Shown here: positions 8,791 through 16,134 of the stretch, one piece after another | How the letters are laid out: each line of letters starts with the position of its first letter | Numbering within the stretch: position 1 is the first letter of the stretch | From: an uncultured Collinsella sp. | GTDB taxonomy: Bacteria > Actinomycetota > Coriobacteriia > Coriobacteriales > Coriobacteriaceae | Reading direction: 5' to 3' | NCBI GenBank assembly: GCA_900547765.1 | Contig: URIA01000026.1 | Coordinates: forward strand, 1-30,034 | Length of the DNA: 30,034 nucleotides | Notes under the pieces: model-generated | Told to the model about the DNA's origin: nothing | What the model saw: the letters and a program-made list of their open reading frames with translations, nothing else | Databases searched by the model: none | Program-made: the position numbers and the translations under genes

Positions 8791-9321
8791 ATGACGGACT
8801 CTTTTGAGCAGATTTCCGCACATAACGAGGAGCTGGCGCGCGATATTGTCGAGCGCGCGAGCGCTCGGGGCGTGACGGTTTCGACGGCTGAGTCGCTGAC
8901 AGCAGGTATGATCTCCTCGACGATTGCCGATATCCCGGGCGCCTCGGCGGTGCTGCGTGGCGGTGCGGTGACCTACTGCGATGAGATAAAGCATCGCGTT
9001 TTGGGTGTTGAGCAGGAGACGCTCGACCGCTATACCGCGGTGTCGCATCAGACCGCGCGCGAGATGGCGGCGGGTTCGCTGGAGCTGTATCAGAGCGATA
9101 TTGCTGTGAGCGCAACGGGTTATGCCGGCCCCGGCGGCGGCACTGAGGACGATCCGGCTGGCACTTTCTATATTGGCTGGGCGTATCGCGCGGCTGATTG
9201 GGAAGTGCCGGTCGTGGACTCTGTGCGCTGCCACTATGAGGGCGACCGTTCGTGTGTTCGTGCCCATGCGGTCGCGGAGGCATTGGGACGCATTGCCCTT
9301 GTGCTCAACTCTATGGAATAG
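8791..9321 (+). CDS. CinA C-terminal family nicotinamide-nucleotide amidohydrolase
   Basis: Proteins of this family (PncC/CinA C-terminal domain) hydrolyse nicotinamide mononucleotide to nicotinate mononucleotide in pyridine-nucleotide recycling. This is the stand-alone single-domain form of 176 residues. It carries the conserved AESLTAG at 33-39, GGAVTYCDEIKHRVLGV, and the glycine-rich SATGYAGPGGGT. In several bacteria cinA neighbours recA, as it does here. A GTG at 8785 would add two residues; the AGGT upstream fits either start, so the choice of ATG is a preference only. A strong hairpin follows the stop. Confidence 0.88.
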   Translation: MTDSFEQISAHNEELARDIVERASARGVTVSTAESLTAGMISSTIADIPGASAVLRGGAVTYCDEIKHRVLGVEQETLDRYTAVSHQTAREMAAGSLELYQSDIAVSATGYAGPGGGTEDDPAGTFYIGWAYRAADWEVPVVDSVRCHYEGDRSCVRAHAVAEALGRIALVLNSME

Positions 9322-9328
9322 ACGTGTT

Positions 9329-9352
9329 TTAAGGGGCCTTAGGGCCCCTTAA
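9329..9352 (+). terminator. Hairpin after the cinA-type gene, probable terminator
   Basis: A perfect 10-bp stem (TTAAGGGGCC / GGCCCCTTAA) with a TTAG loop begins seven nucleotides after the stop. The U-tract is short (TTAATT, partly inside the stem), so it is not a textbook terminator, but its place before the recA promoter fits the end of the upstream operon. Confidence 0.65.
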
Positions 9353-9449
9353 TTGTGGAGATAGGGACCTCTGACACATTCAGCGTTTTTGCTGGTCATA
9401 GGTTTATTCTCGCCTTTCTTGTTCTTATTTGCCCCTTTGTGGTCAAGCA

Positions 9450-9487
9450 TTTGGTCAGTGTTTGGTCGGCGTTTGGTTGGGTTTTGG
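9450..9487 (+). repeat. Four-copy 11-bp tandem repeat upstream of recA
   Basis: TTTGGTCAGTG, TTTGGTCGGCG, TTTGGTTGGGT and a partial TTTGG run head to tail at 11-bp steps, about one helical turn each. The repeat ends about 32 bp before the recA -35 element. The open frame through this stretch (9355-9564) is not treated as a gene because it spans the recA promoter. Confidence 0.7.
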
Positions 9488-9519
9488 AAAGACTGCCTGC
9501 ATATGATTGGCCTGAACGG

Positions 9520-9548
9520 TTGACCACGAACAGCCGTTCGTTTATTAT
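9520..9548 (+). promoter_or_regulatory. recA promoter
   Basis: A -35 TTGACC (9520-9525) and a -10 TATTAT (9543-9548) are separated by exactly 17 bp, a good sigma-70-type promoter. The LexA box fills the spacer. The 5' leader to the recA ATG would be about 25 nt. Confidence 0.85.
9527..9540. promoter_or_regulatory. LexA (SOS) box of recA
   Basis: CGAACAGCCGTTCG is a perfect match to the Gram-positive SOS consensus CGAAC-N4-GTTCG. It lies between the -35 and -10 elements, so bound LexA would block RNA polymerase directly. The cognate LexA is encoded at 19050-19694. Confidence 0.92.
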
Positions 9549-9578
9549 CGATGCAGGTTGTTAAGAGGAGGGCTATTC

Positions 9579-10727
9579 ATGGCCAAGAATTCAGGTCCCG
9601 TACGTACCGTTCATGCTCGCACGACGGGTAAAGAGCGCGATGAGATGATCGCCACCACCAAGGCAGAGATCGAGAAGAAATTCGGCCAGGGTTCCATCAT
9701 GAGGTACGGCGACGGTGGTCCCGAGCTCGAGGTCGAGGCCATTCCCACGGGCGCTCTGGCCCTCGATGCCGCTCTGGGTATCGGCGGCGTGCCGCGCGGC
9801 CGTATCGTCGAGATTTACGGTCCTGAGTCCTCCGGTAAGACGACGCTTTCGCTCGAGATCCTGGCCGAGGCCCAGGCTATGGGCGGCGTTGTGGCATTTA
9901 TCGATGCCGAGCACGCGCTCGATCCCACGTATGCCGCGCGCATTGGCGTGGACATCGACGAGGTACTGATTTCCCAGCCCGATACGGGTGAGCAGGCGCT
10001 CGAGATCGTTGACATGCTCGTGCGTTCCGGCGCCATCGATGCCATCGTCGTCGACTCCGTCGCCGCGCTGACCCCGCGTGCCGAGATCGAGGGAGAGATC
10101 GGCGACACTACGGTCGGTCTTCAGGCTCGTCTGATGAGCCAGGCGCTCCGCAAGCTCGCCGGTTCGCTGTCCAAGTCCAACACGACGTGCATCTTCATTA
10201 ACCAGCTGCGTGAGAAGATCGGTGTCATGTTCGGCAACCCCGAGACCACGACGGGCGGCCGCGCCCTTAAGTTCTTCTCTTCGGTACGTATCGACATTCG
10301 CCGCATCGACAGCATTAAGCTTAAGGACGAGGTTATCGGTAACCGCGTGCGCGCCAAGGTCGTTAAGAACAAGGTGGCAGCTCCGTTCCGTTCTGCTGAG
10401 TTCGACATCATGTACGGTACGGGTATCTCTAAGGAGGGCTCGATTCTGGACATGGCTGTCGAGTGCGGTATCTGCAAGAAGATGGGCTCCTGGTTTGCCT
10501 ATGGCGAGGACAAGCTCGGCAACGGTCGCGAGGCCGCCAAGGCGTTCCTGCGCGAACACCCCGATTGCGCCGACGAGATTGAGCATAAGGTCCGCCTTGC
10601 CTGCGGGCTTGAGTTTGATGACGATGCTCCGTCCGAGGTCGAGCTGACCGATCAGCCTGCGCCTGAGGAGTTTGACGAGCTTTACGCCATCGATGGTTCC
10701 GCCATGCTCGATGATGACGACGAGTAG
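9579..10727 (+). CDS. recA: Recombinase RecA
   Basis: RecA forms filaments on single-stranded DNA for homologous recombination and triggers LexA self-cleavage in the SOS response. The protein has 382 residues. Walker A GPESSGKT is at 81-88, about 15 residues later than in E. coli because of a longer N-terminus. MAW-type regions, INQLREKIGVMFGNPETTTGGRALKF (the L2 region) and an acidic C-terminal tail ending in a run of Asp are all present. I chose the ATG at 9579 because AGGAGG lies seven bases upstream; an in-frame start at 9558 would overlap that site and the leader. recX follows after 11 nt. SOS control is shown by the LexA box in the promoter. Confidence 0.97.
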   Translation: MAKNSGPVRTVHARTTGKERDEMIATTKAEIEKKFGQGSIMRYGDGGPELEVEAIPTGALALDAALGIGGVPRGRIVEIYGPESSGKTTLSLEILAEAQAMGGVVAFIDAEHALDPTYAARIGVDIDEVLISQPDTGEQALEIVDMLVRSGAIDAIVVDSVAALTPRAEIEGEIGDTTVGLQARLMSQALRKLAGSLSKSNTTCIFINQLREKIGVMFGNPETTTGGRALKFFSSVRIDIRRIDSIKLKDEVIGNRVRAKVVKNKVAAPFRSAEFDIMYGTGISKEGSILDMAVECGICKKMGSWFAYGEDKLGNGREAAKAFLREHPDCADEIEHKVRLACGLEFDDDAPSEVELTDQPAPEEFDELYAIDGSAMLDDDDE

Positions 10728-10738
10728 CGGTTACGCTC

Positions 10739-11431
10739 ATGTCGTATACGGTGACCGAGGCCACGGTCGTCTTTCCCGATAAGAAGGCGGCCTCCTCGTT
10801 CTCGAGCGGGTATGCGTCCAAAAAGCCTTGCGCACATATCGATTGTGAGCTTGAGGGCGGTTTTGAGCGGTCCATTTGGATCCCCGTGCGGGTCGCGCGA
10901 CTGTATGTCAAAAACCGTCCCGATCTTCCCTGTGATTGGGATAACTATCGTGATGCGGTGCAGCTCATCGAGCGTAAATGTGCGCTTACCATGGTGACCG
11001 AGATGTTATCGCGCCGCGACCATGCGACGGGTGAGGTCCGTGACAAGCTGGCTCGCTACGGCTTTCACCAGTCCGCGATCGATTTCGCCGTCGAGCGCGC
11101 CACCGAGTATCGCTTTTTAGACGAGAACCGCTTTTGCTCGTACTTTATCGAGGAACGCAAGCGGCGCGGTTGGGGACAGCGTAAAATCGAGACCGAGCTC
11201 AAGCGCCGTCATGTCGTGCTCGATGACATTCCTGGTTATCCCGAGGATTATTTTGCCGTCGAAGACGATTTGGCGCGTGCGTCAGCCCTGCTCGCCAAGC
11301 GGCGTGTTCCAGAGACGCGCGGATTCGAAAAACTGGTTCGGTTTTTGATGGGCAAGGGCTTCTCGTATCACATCGCCGCCGATGCCGTTAAGGCACGTCT
11401 CGATGCCGAACGTGAGGAATGTGCGGTTTAG
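10739..11431 (+). CDS. recX: RecA regulatory protein RecX
   Basis: RecX binds RecA filaments and limits their growth. The 230-residue protein has an N-terminal beta-rich part of about 80 residues, then three-helix repeats typical of RecX: LSRRDHATGEVRDKLARYGF, FLDENRFCSYFIEERKRRGWGQRKIETELKRR, and a last repeat ending in GFSYHIAADAVKARL. It sits 11 nt after recA, has only a weak ribosome-binding site, and presumably shares the SOS promoter. Confidence 0.9.
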   Translation: MSYTVTEATVVFPDKKAASSFSSGYASKKPCAHIDCELEGGFERSIWIPVRVARLYVKNRPDLPCDWDNYRDAVQLIERKCALTMVTEMLSRRDHATGEVRDKLARYGFHQSAIDFAVERATEYRFLDENRFCSYFIEERKRRGWGQRKIETELKRRHVVLDDIPGYPEDYFAVEDDLARASALLAKRRVPETRGFEKLVRFLMGKGFSYHIAADAVKARLDAEREECAV

Positions 11432-11445
11432 GCGTATACGTTTTG

Positions 11446-11495
11446 TGGCCCTGCCGTTCACCGCGTTTTAGCCGCCGTGCTGGGGCCATTTATTT
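11446..11495 (+). terminator. Possible recX terminator
   Basis: TGGCCC (11446-11451) can pair with GGGCCA (11483-11488), followed by TTTATTT. The loop of about 31 nt is long and the stem short, so this is a weak call. The T-rich tail overlaps the -35 element of the next promoter. Confidence 0.3.
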
Positions 11496-11522
11496 GACAG
11501 TTGTTGTGGTTCAACGTACGAT
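11494..11522 (+). promoter_or_regulatory. Probable rny promoter
   Basis: A perfect -35 TTGACA (11494-11499) and a -10-like TACGAT (11517-11522, 4 of 6) are separated by 17 bp. Transcription from here would give a leader of about 160 nt before the rny ATG. Confidence 0.65.
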
Positions 11523-11551
11523 AAACACTGTCATTTGCTTTGTGATATGTG

Positions 11552-11573
11552 CTCATCTTTGATGAGTTTGTTT
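11552..11573 (+). promoter_or_regulatory. Leader hairpin 1 upstream of rny
   Basis: CTCATC-TTT-GATGAG forms a 6-bp stem with a 3-nt loop, followed by TTTGTTT. The stem is weak in GC content but terminator-shaped and lies inside the predicted 5' leader. Confidence 0.35.
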
Positions 11574-11627
11574 ATATGTTTATCTGTATCCGACCCGCAT
11601 AAGCTGCGCCCATATTACTCAAATGTC

Positions 11628-11660
11628 GCGAGCCGTTCGTAAGGACGGTTCGCTTTGTTG
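11628..11660 (+). promoter_or_regulatory. Leader hairpin 2 upstream of rny, possible attenuator
   Basis: GCGAGCCGT and ACGGTTCGC form a 9-bp stem (one G-U pair) with an 8-nt loop, directly followed by TTTGTTG. It lies about 30 nt before the rny ribosome-binding site, between the predicted promoter and the gene. It could therefore be an attenuator, an RNase target for autoregulation, or a terminator for a short RNA. Confidence 0.5.
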
Positions 11661-11688
11661 TGTAACGAATCCATAAAAAGGAGTGAGC

Positions 11689-13239
11689 ATGCCTATCATC
11701 GCAGCGCTCGTTGGCATCGTTTTGGGTGCCATCGCCGCCATTGCCTACATGCGCACCGCCAAGCAGGGTAGTCTTCACGAGGCCGACGAAAAAATCCAGT
11801 CGGCACACGCACGGGCTGAGTCCCTGATCGGTGATGCCAAGCGTCAGGCCGAGACCCTCAAAAAAGAGGCTCTGCTCGAGGCTAAAGAGGAGATCATCAA
11901 GAACAAGCAGGCCGCCGAGGCCGAGGACAAGCAGCGTAAGAACGAGATTCGTACGCTCGAGAACCGCGTGATGCAGCGCGAGGAATCCCTTGATCGCCGC
12001 AACGACGCTCTCGACAAGCGCGAGCATCAGCTGTCCAGCCAGGCCGGTCAGGTCGAGAAGCGCTCCCGTGAGCTCGAGGAGCTCTGCGCAAAGCAGACCT
12101 CCGAGCTCGAGCGTATCGCCGACCTTACCCGCGAGGACGCCCACAAGGAGCTCCTCGATAAGGTTCGCGGCGAGGTCACCCACGAGGCCGCCACGATCAT
12201 TCGCGAGTCCGAGCAGCAGGTTCGCGCCGAGTGCCACAAGACCGCCCAGGAGATTCTGTCTCTGGCGATTCAGCGCTGCGCTGCCGACCACACTGCCGAG
12301 GTCACCGTTACCTCCGTGCACATTCCCTCTGATGACCTCAAGGGCCGTATCATCGGTCGCGAGGGTCGCAACATCCGGACCTTCGAGCAGGTTTCCGGCG
12401 TCAACCTCGTGATCGACGACACGCCCGAGACCGTCGTTCTTTCGAGCTTCGACCCGGTCCGTCGTGAGACCGCCCGTGTCGCCCTCGAGAACCTAATCGC
12501 CGACGGCCGCATTCACCCTGCCCGTATCGAGGAGATGTATCACAAGGCCGCCGACCTGGTTCAGCAGCGCGTGCGCGAGGCTGGCGAGCAGGCTGCCTTC
12601 GATACCGGCATCCACGATCTGCACCCCGAGATCGTCAAGACCCTTGGTGCCCTGCGCTACCGTACCTCGTTTGGTCAGAACGTGCTTCAGCATTCGCTCG
12701 AGGTCTCTGATCTGTGCGGCGTGATGGCTTCCGAGCTTGGCCTGGACGTTGTGACCGCCAAGCGCGCCGGCCTGCTTCATGACCTGGGCAAGGCAATCGA
12801 CCACGACGTCGAGGGCCCGCATGCCGTCATCGGCGCCGAGCTTGCCCGCCGTTATGGCGAGAAGCCCGTTATCGTCCACGCTATTGAGGCTCACCATGCC
12901 GATGTCGACCCCAACACGGTGCTCGATGTCCTGGTGCAGGCCGCCGATGCTGTCTCTGCCTCTCGCCCCGGTGCCCGTCGCGAGTCTGCCGAGAACTACA
13001 TCAAGCGTCTTGAGAAGCTCGAGGAGATCGCCAACTCTCATGACGGCGTCGAACGTACCTATGCCATGCAGGCCGGTCGCGAGGTCCACGTCATGGTCCA
13101 GCCGGACAAGATTTCCGATGCCCAGTCCACGGTTCTTGCTCACGATATCGCCCATCAGATCGAGGAAGAGATGGAGTATCCCGGTCAGGTGCGCGTCGTC
13201 GTGATTCGCGAGAGCCGCGCTGTCGATATCGCTAAATAA
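11689..13239 (+). CDS. rny: Ribonuclease Y
   Basis: RNase Y is a membrane-anchored endonuclease that starts decay of many mRNAs in Gram-positive bacteria. The 516-residue protein has an N-terminal transmembrane helix (about 3-21) and a long Glu/Lys/Arg-rich coiled coil (about 25-200). A KH RNA-binding domain with GREG at 223-226 follows, then an HD hydrolase domain with His364-Asp365 in LLHDLGKAIDH. The family-typical C-terminus ends near VVVIRESRAVDIAK. The ATG at 11689 is preceded by AAGGAG at five bases; a GTG at 11683 overlaps that site and is rejected. The next gene begins one base after the stop without its own clear ribosome-binding site. Confidence 0.96.
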   Translation: MPIIAALVGIVLGAIAAIAYMRTAKQGSLHEADEKIQSAHARAESLIGDAKRQAETLKKEALLEAKEEIIKNKQAAEAEDKQRKNEIRTLENRVMQREESLDRRNDALDKREHQLSSQAGQVEKRSRELEELCAKQTSELERIADLTREDAHKELLDKVRGEVTHEAATIIRESEQQVRAECHKTAQEILSLAIQRCAADHTAEVTVTSVHIPSDDLKGRIIGREGRNIRTFEQVSGVNLVIDDTPETVVLSSFDPVRRETARVALENLIADGRIHPARIEEMYHKAADLVQQRVREAGEQAAFDTGIHDLHPEIVKTLGALRYRTSFGQNVLQHSLEVSDLCGVMASELGLDVVTAKRAGLLHDLGKAIDHDVEGPHAVIGAELARRYGEKPVIVHAIEAHHADVDPNTVLDVLVQAADAVSASRPGARRESAENYIKRLEKLEEIANSHDGVERTYAMQAGREVHVMVQPDKISDAQSTVLAHDIAHQIEEEMEYPGQVRVVVIRESRAVDIAK

Positions 13240-13240
13240 C

Positions 13241-14326
13241 ATGAGCGACGCGAACGAGCTCATCTCATTTATCGCGTCGATGTCGGGGGAGGGCAACCTT
13301 CGCGTCGAGGAGAACCTTGGCGAGGGGTATGTCCGCCTCCGCGTTTCGGAGGCCGAGCGGCGCCAGGCTAAGCACGACATTCAGCATGTCGAGGACATCG
13401 TCATCGAAATGCTCCGTAATGCTCGCGATGCCGGCGCCGACAAGGTCTATCTCGCCACGACCAAGGAAGATGGCGTCCGCACGCTTGTCTTTCTGGATAA
13501 CGGTTCTGGCGTTCCGCAGGATATGCAAGAGCGAATCTTTGATGCCCGCGTTACCTCCAAGCTCGAGAGCATGAAGATGGACCGTTGGGGCGTTCACGGT
13601 CGTGGCATGGCATTGTTTTCGATCAAGCAGAACACCGACGAGGCCCGTGTGGTCACGTCCGGCGTCGATCTTGGTTCAGCCTTCAAGGTGAGCGTTGCGG
13701 CCGACCGCCTCAGTGAGCGTGCCGATCAGTCCAGCTGGCCCCAGGCCGTCAAGGATGAGGACGGACGTTATGTCTGCGCTCGCGGCCCACATAATATTAT
13801 TCGCGCTGCTTGTGAGTTTGCGCTCGAGGAGTTGCGTGGTTGCGATGTCTATCTTGGTTCTCCGTCTGAGATTGCCGCGACCCTTTATGCTCAAGCGTCA
13901 AGTCGGCTCGATACGTCTCGTCTCCTGTTCATTGATGACGAGAGTGAGCTTCCGGTTGTCGATCGTTTAGGCCTTGCTTCTGATGCCGAGGACTTTATCC
14001 GTATTTGTTCGGGTTTGGGTCTTGAGATGTCCGAGCGCACGGCCCATCGCATTTTGGCAGGGCAGATTAAGCCCGTTCGCGGTGTGACCGCGCGTCTGCT
14101 GCGCGAGCGTGATTCTTCCTCGCATGCGCCGGCTCCTGTCGATCTCGCGAAGGATCGTCGCGGGCTACGTATTGCCAAGGATGACATGGCACAGTTTTCG
14201 CGCGCTGTGGAACGCGACTTTAATGACCTTGCCGCCCGGTACTATCTCAACCTTTGCGGCGACCCAAAGATCCGTGTTTCGCGTGATCGAATCACCGTGA
14301 CCTTTGATCTTGCCAAAGAGGAATAG
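13241..14326 (+). CDS. GHKL/GHL-type ATP-binding protein of unknown function
   Basis: I recognise only the ATPase fold. The 361-residue protein has the Bergerat N-box with Glu56, Asn60 and Asp63 (VIEMLRNARDAG), the G1 box DNGSGVP (Asp86, Gly88, Gly90) and the G2 box GVHGRGMAL (117-125). Between them, residues 102-108 read ARVTSKL, which resembles the RHATSKI segment of MutL; this points to the MutL/Hsp90/MORC-like branch rather than a sensor histidine kinase, and no phospho-acceptor domain is visible. Residues 160-361 match nothing I know. The gene starts one base after rny with no clear Shine-Dalgarno sequence, which implies translational coupling to RNase Y, and spoVS follows. In Bacillus subtilis the order is rny (ymdA)-ymdB-spoVS, with miaB further on, so this ATPase occupies the ymdB position. 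A role in RNA decay or envelope regulation is only inferred. Confidence 0.75.
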   Translation: MSDANELISFIASMSGEGNLRVEENLGEGYVRLRVSEAERRQAKHDIQHVEDIVIEMLRNARDAGADKVYLATTKEDGVRTLVFLDNGSGVPQDMQERIFDARVTSKLESMKMDRWGVHGRGMALFSIKQNTDEARVVTSGVDLGSAFKVSVAADRLSERADQSSWPQAVKDEDGRYVCARGPHNIIRAACEFALEELRGCDVYLGSPSEIAATLYAQASSRLDTSRLLFIDDESELPVVDRLGLASDAEDFIRICSGLGLEMSERTAHRILAGQIKPVRGVTARLLRERDSSSHAPAPVDLAKDRRGLRIAKDDMAQFSRAVERDFNDLAARYYLNLCGDPKIRVSRDRITVTFDLAKEE

Positions 14327-14332
14327 TGCCTT

Positions 14333-14350
14333 TACCGAGTCAACTCGGTA
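14333..14350. promoter_or_regulatory. Palindrome before spoVS, possible operator
   Basis: TACCGAGTCAACTCGGTA has perfect 8-bp arms around a central CA. A weak promoter-like pair, TTTACC (14331-14336) and TACAGT (14354-14359) with 17-bp spacing, brackets it. If real, the palindrome occupies the spacer, as the LexA boxes do in the recA and yneA-like promoters. A 2-nt loop argues for a DNA operator rather than an RNA hairpin. Confidence 0.4.
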
Positions 14351-14400
14351 CGATACAGTTATTGCAGTTAAAACGTACTTTTAAATGCAGGAGTTTTTTC

Positions 14401-14718
14401 ATGGATTGCCTGAAGGTATCAAGCAAATCATCGCCCGCGTCCGTTGCCGGCGCCATCGCCGGCATGGTCAAGGATGGTGTGCCCGTCAACATCCAGTGTG
14501 TCGGCGCCGGTGCCGTCAACCAGGCCATTAAGGCCGTTGCTATCGCGCGCGGTTTTTTGATTCCAACCGGTTTTGATATTTCCTGCGCGCCCGTGTTCTC
14601 CGACATCCTCATTAACGGGGAGTCGCGCACGGCCATCCGCCTTTCTATCTACGTTCACCAGATCAATCGAGCTGCTATGGATAACGTCGTCATGGATGAT
14701 GTTAAGCCTGTGGCATAG
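14401..14718 (+). CDS. spoVS: Stage V sporulation protein S (SpoVS) family, Alba-like
   Basis: SpoVS is a small Alba-fold protein that affects sporulation and septation in Bacillus but is also widespread in non-sporulating bacteria, where its role is unclear. The match covers nearly the whole family domain: LKVSSKSSPASVAGAIAGM, IQCVGAGAVNQAIKAVAIARGF and FSDILINGESRTAIRL. At 105 residues it is about 20 longer than the Bacillus protein (86), the excess being a C-terminal tail. AGGAG lies seven bases before the ATG at 14401. No sporulation gene cluster is visible here, so a non-sporulation role is likely. Confidence 0.93.
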   Translation: MDCLKVSSKSSPASVAGAIAGMVKDGVPVNIQCVGAGAVNQAIKAVAIARGFLIPTGFDISCAPVFSDILINGESRTAIRLSIYVHQINRAAMDNVVMDDVKPVA

Positions 14719-14763
14719 CTTCTGCTTGCCTTGTTTCGCTCCCCATCGTTAGGACTTATGCAC

Positions 14764-16134
14764 ATGGACCAGCGTTCCGTACGCGATATTCTTGCCGGTA
14801 AAACCTACTTTATCCGCACCTTTGGCTGCCAGATGAATCAGCACGACTCCGAGCGTGTGAGCGGTCTGCTTGATTCGTATGGCTGCCTCATGGCGCTCGA
14901 TCCCGCGCATGCCGATATCGTTGTCTTCATGACGTGCTGCGTGCGCGAGGCCGCCGATACTCGCCTGTACGGTCAGTGCAATTCCTGCAAAAGCCTGCCG
15001 CCTTCGCCTTCGGGCAAGCGCGTGGTTGCCGTTGGCGGTTGCATCGCGCAGCGCGATGGCGAGGGCCTGCTCACCAACGTCGATAACGTCAATGTCATCT
15101 TTGGCACGCATTCCATTGCACATGTGGCCGAGCTCATTGCCGAGGCGTTCCTTGATGGTAAGCGTCATATCCGCACCAATGAGCATGAGGATACGGATGC
15201 CATGAGCATGCCGTGGCATCGCGAGACTCAGTATCACGCCTGGGTGCCCATCATGACGGGCTGCAATAATTTCTGCACCTATTGCATCGTGCCGTACGTG
15301 CGCGGTCGCGAAAAGAGCCGCCCCTTCGAGGAGATTGTCGACGAGGTGACCGGTTTGGTGCGCCAGGGCGTGCGTGAGATTACGCTGCTGGGCCAAAACG
15401 TTAACTCATATGGTCGCGATCTGTTTGGCAAGCCGCGTTTTGCCGATCTGCTGCGTGCCGTGGGCGATACGGGCGTGGAGCGCATCTTCTTTACGTCTTC
15501 GCATCCCAAGGACCTGTTGCCCGAGACCATCGACGCCATGGCCGAGACGCCTGCCGTTATGCCGCAGCTGCACTTGGCCGTCCAGTCAGGTTCGACGCGG
15601 ATCCTCAAAGAGATGAATCGCCGTTATACACGCGAGGACTATCTGGGCCTTGTCGATCGCATTCGCAACCGCATGCCCGATATCGCGCTCTCGACCGACA
15701 TTATCGTTGGCTTCCCGGGTGAGACTGAAGAAGACTTTGAGCAGACGCTCTCACTTGCCGAGACGGTCCGCTATGCTCAGGCCTATACCTTCATCTATTC
15801 CAAGCGCGCCGGTACCCCGGCCGCCGAGATTGACGATCCTACGCCGCATGAGGTTATTCTCGAGCGTTTCAACCGTCTGGTTAAGGTTATCGAGACCACG
15901 GCACACGAGTATAACCAGGGTGAGCTTCATACTGTGGTTCCGGCGCTCATTGAGGGAACGAGTAAAAAGAACGACGCGGTCCTGCTGGGCAAGAGTCCCA
16001 AGAATCAGACCGTGCATGCGCCTATCCCCGAGGGTTACAGCGTCGATCAGCTTGTTGGTAAGATCGTTGATGTTGACGTTGACATTGCCAAGACCTGGTA
16101 TTTGTCCGGCTCCGTTGTGGGCGAGCCGCGCTAA
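14764..16134 (+). CDS. miaB: tRNA-2-methylthio-N6-dimethylallyladenosine synthase MiaB
   Basis: MiaB is a radical SAM enzyme that methylthiolates i6A37 in tRNAs reading UNN codons, directly after MiaA, which is encoded next. The 456-residue protein has cluster cysteines Cys22 (TFGCQMN), Cys58 (TCCVRE, where most family members have NTC) and Cys93 (GGC). The radical SAM motif CNNFCTYC gives Cys167, Cys171 and Cys174, and a C-terminal TRAM domain is present. Two close starts exist: ATG 14758 and ATG 14764. AGGAC at 14751 sits too near the first, so 14764 is preferred. miaA overlaps the stop by one base. Confidence 0.94.
   Translation: MDQRSVRDILAGKTYFIRTFGCQMNQHDSERVSGLLDSYGCLMALDPAHADIVVFMTCCVREAADTRLYGQCNSCKSLPPSPSGKRVVAVGGCIAQRDGEGLLTNVDNVNVIFGTHSIAHVAELIAEAFLDGKRHIRTNEHEDTDAMSMPWHRETQYHAWVPIMTGCNNFCTYCIVPYVRGREKSRPFEEIVDEVTGLVRQGVREITLLGQNVNSYGRDLFGKPRFADLLRAVGDTGVERIFFTSSHPKDLLPETIDAMAETPAVMPQLHLAVQSGSTRILKEMNRRYTREDYLGLVDRIRNRMPDIALSTDIIVGFPGETEEDFEQTLSLAETVRYAQAYTFIYSKRAGTPAAEIDDPTPHEVILERFNRLVKVIETTAHEYNQGELHTVVPALIEGTSKKNDAVLLGKSPKNQTVHAPIPEGYSVDQLVGKIVDVDVDIAKTWYLSGSVVGEPR

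Noticed and set aside
9355..9564. Small plus-strand open frame before recA
   Set aside because: It runs through the recA promoter, the LexA box and the 11-bp repeats, and has no ribosome-binding site.
14401..14718. SpoVS as evidence that the organism forms spores
   Set aside because: SpoVS is common in non-sporulating lineages, and no other sporulation-specific gene is in the window; FtsK here fits a general translocase.
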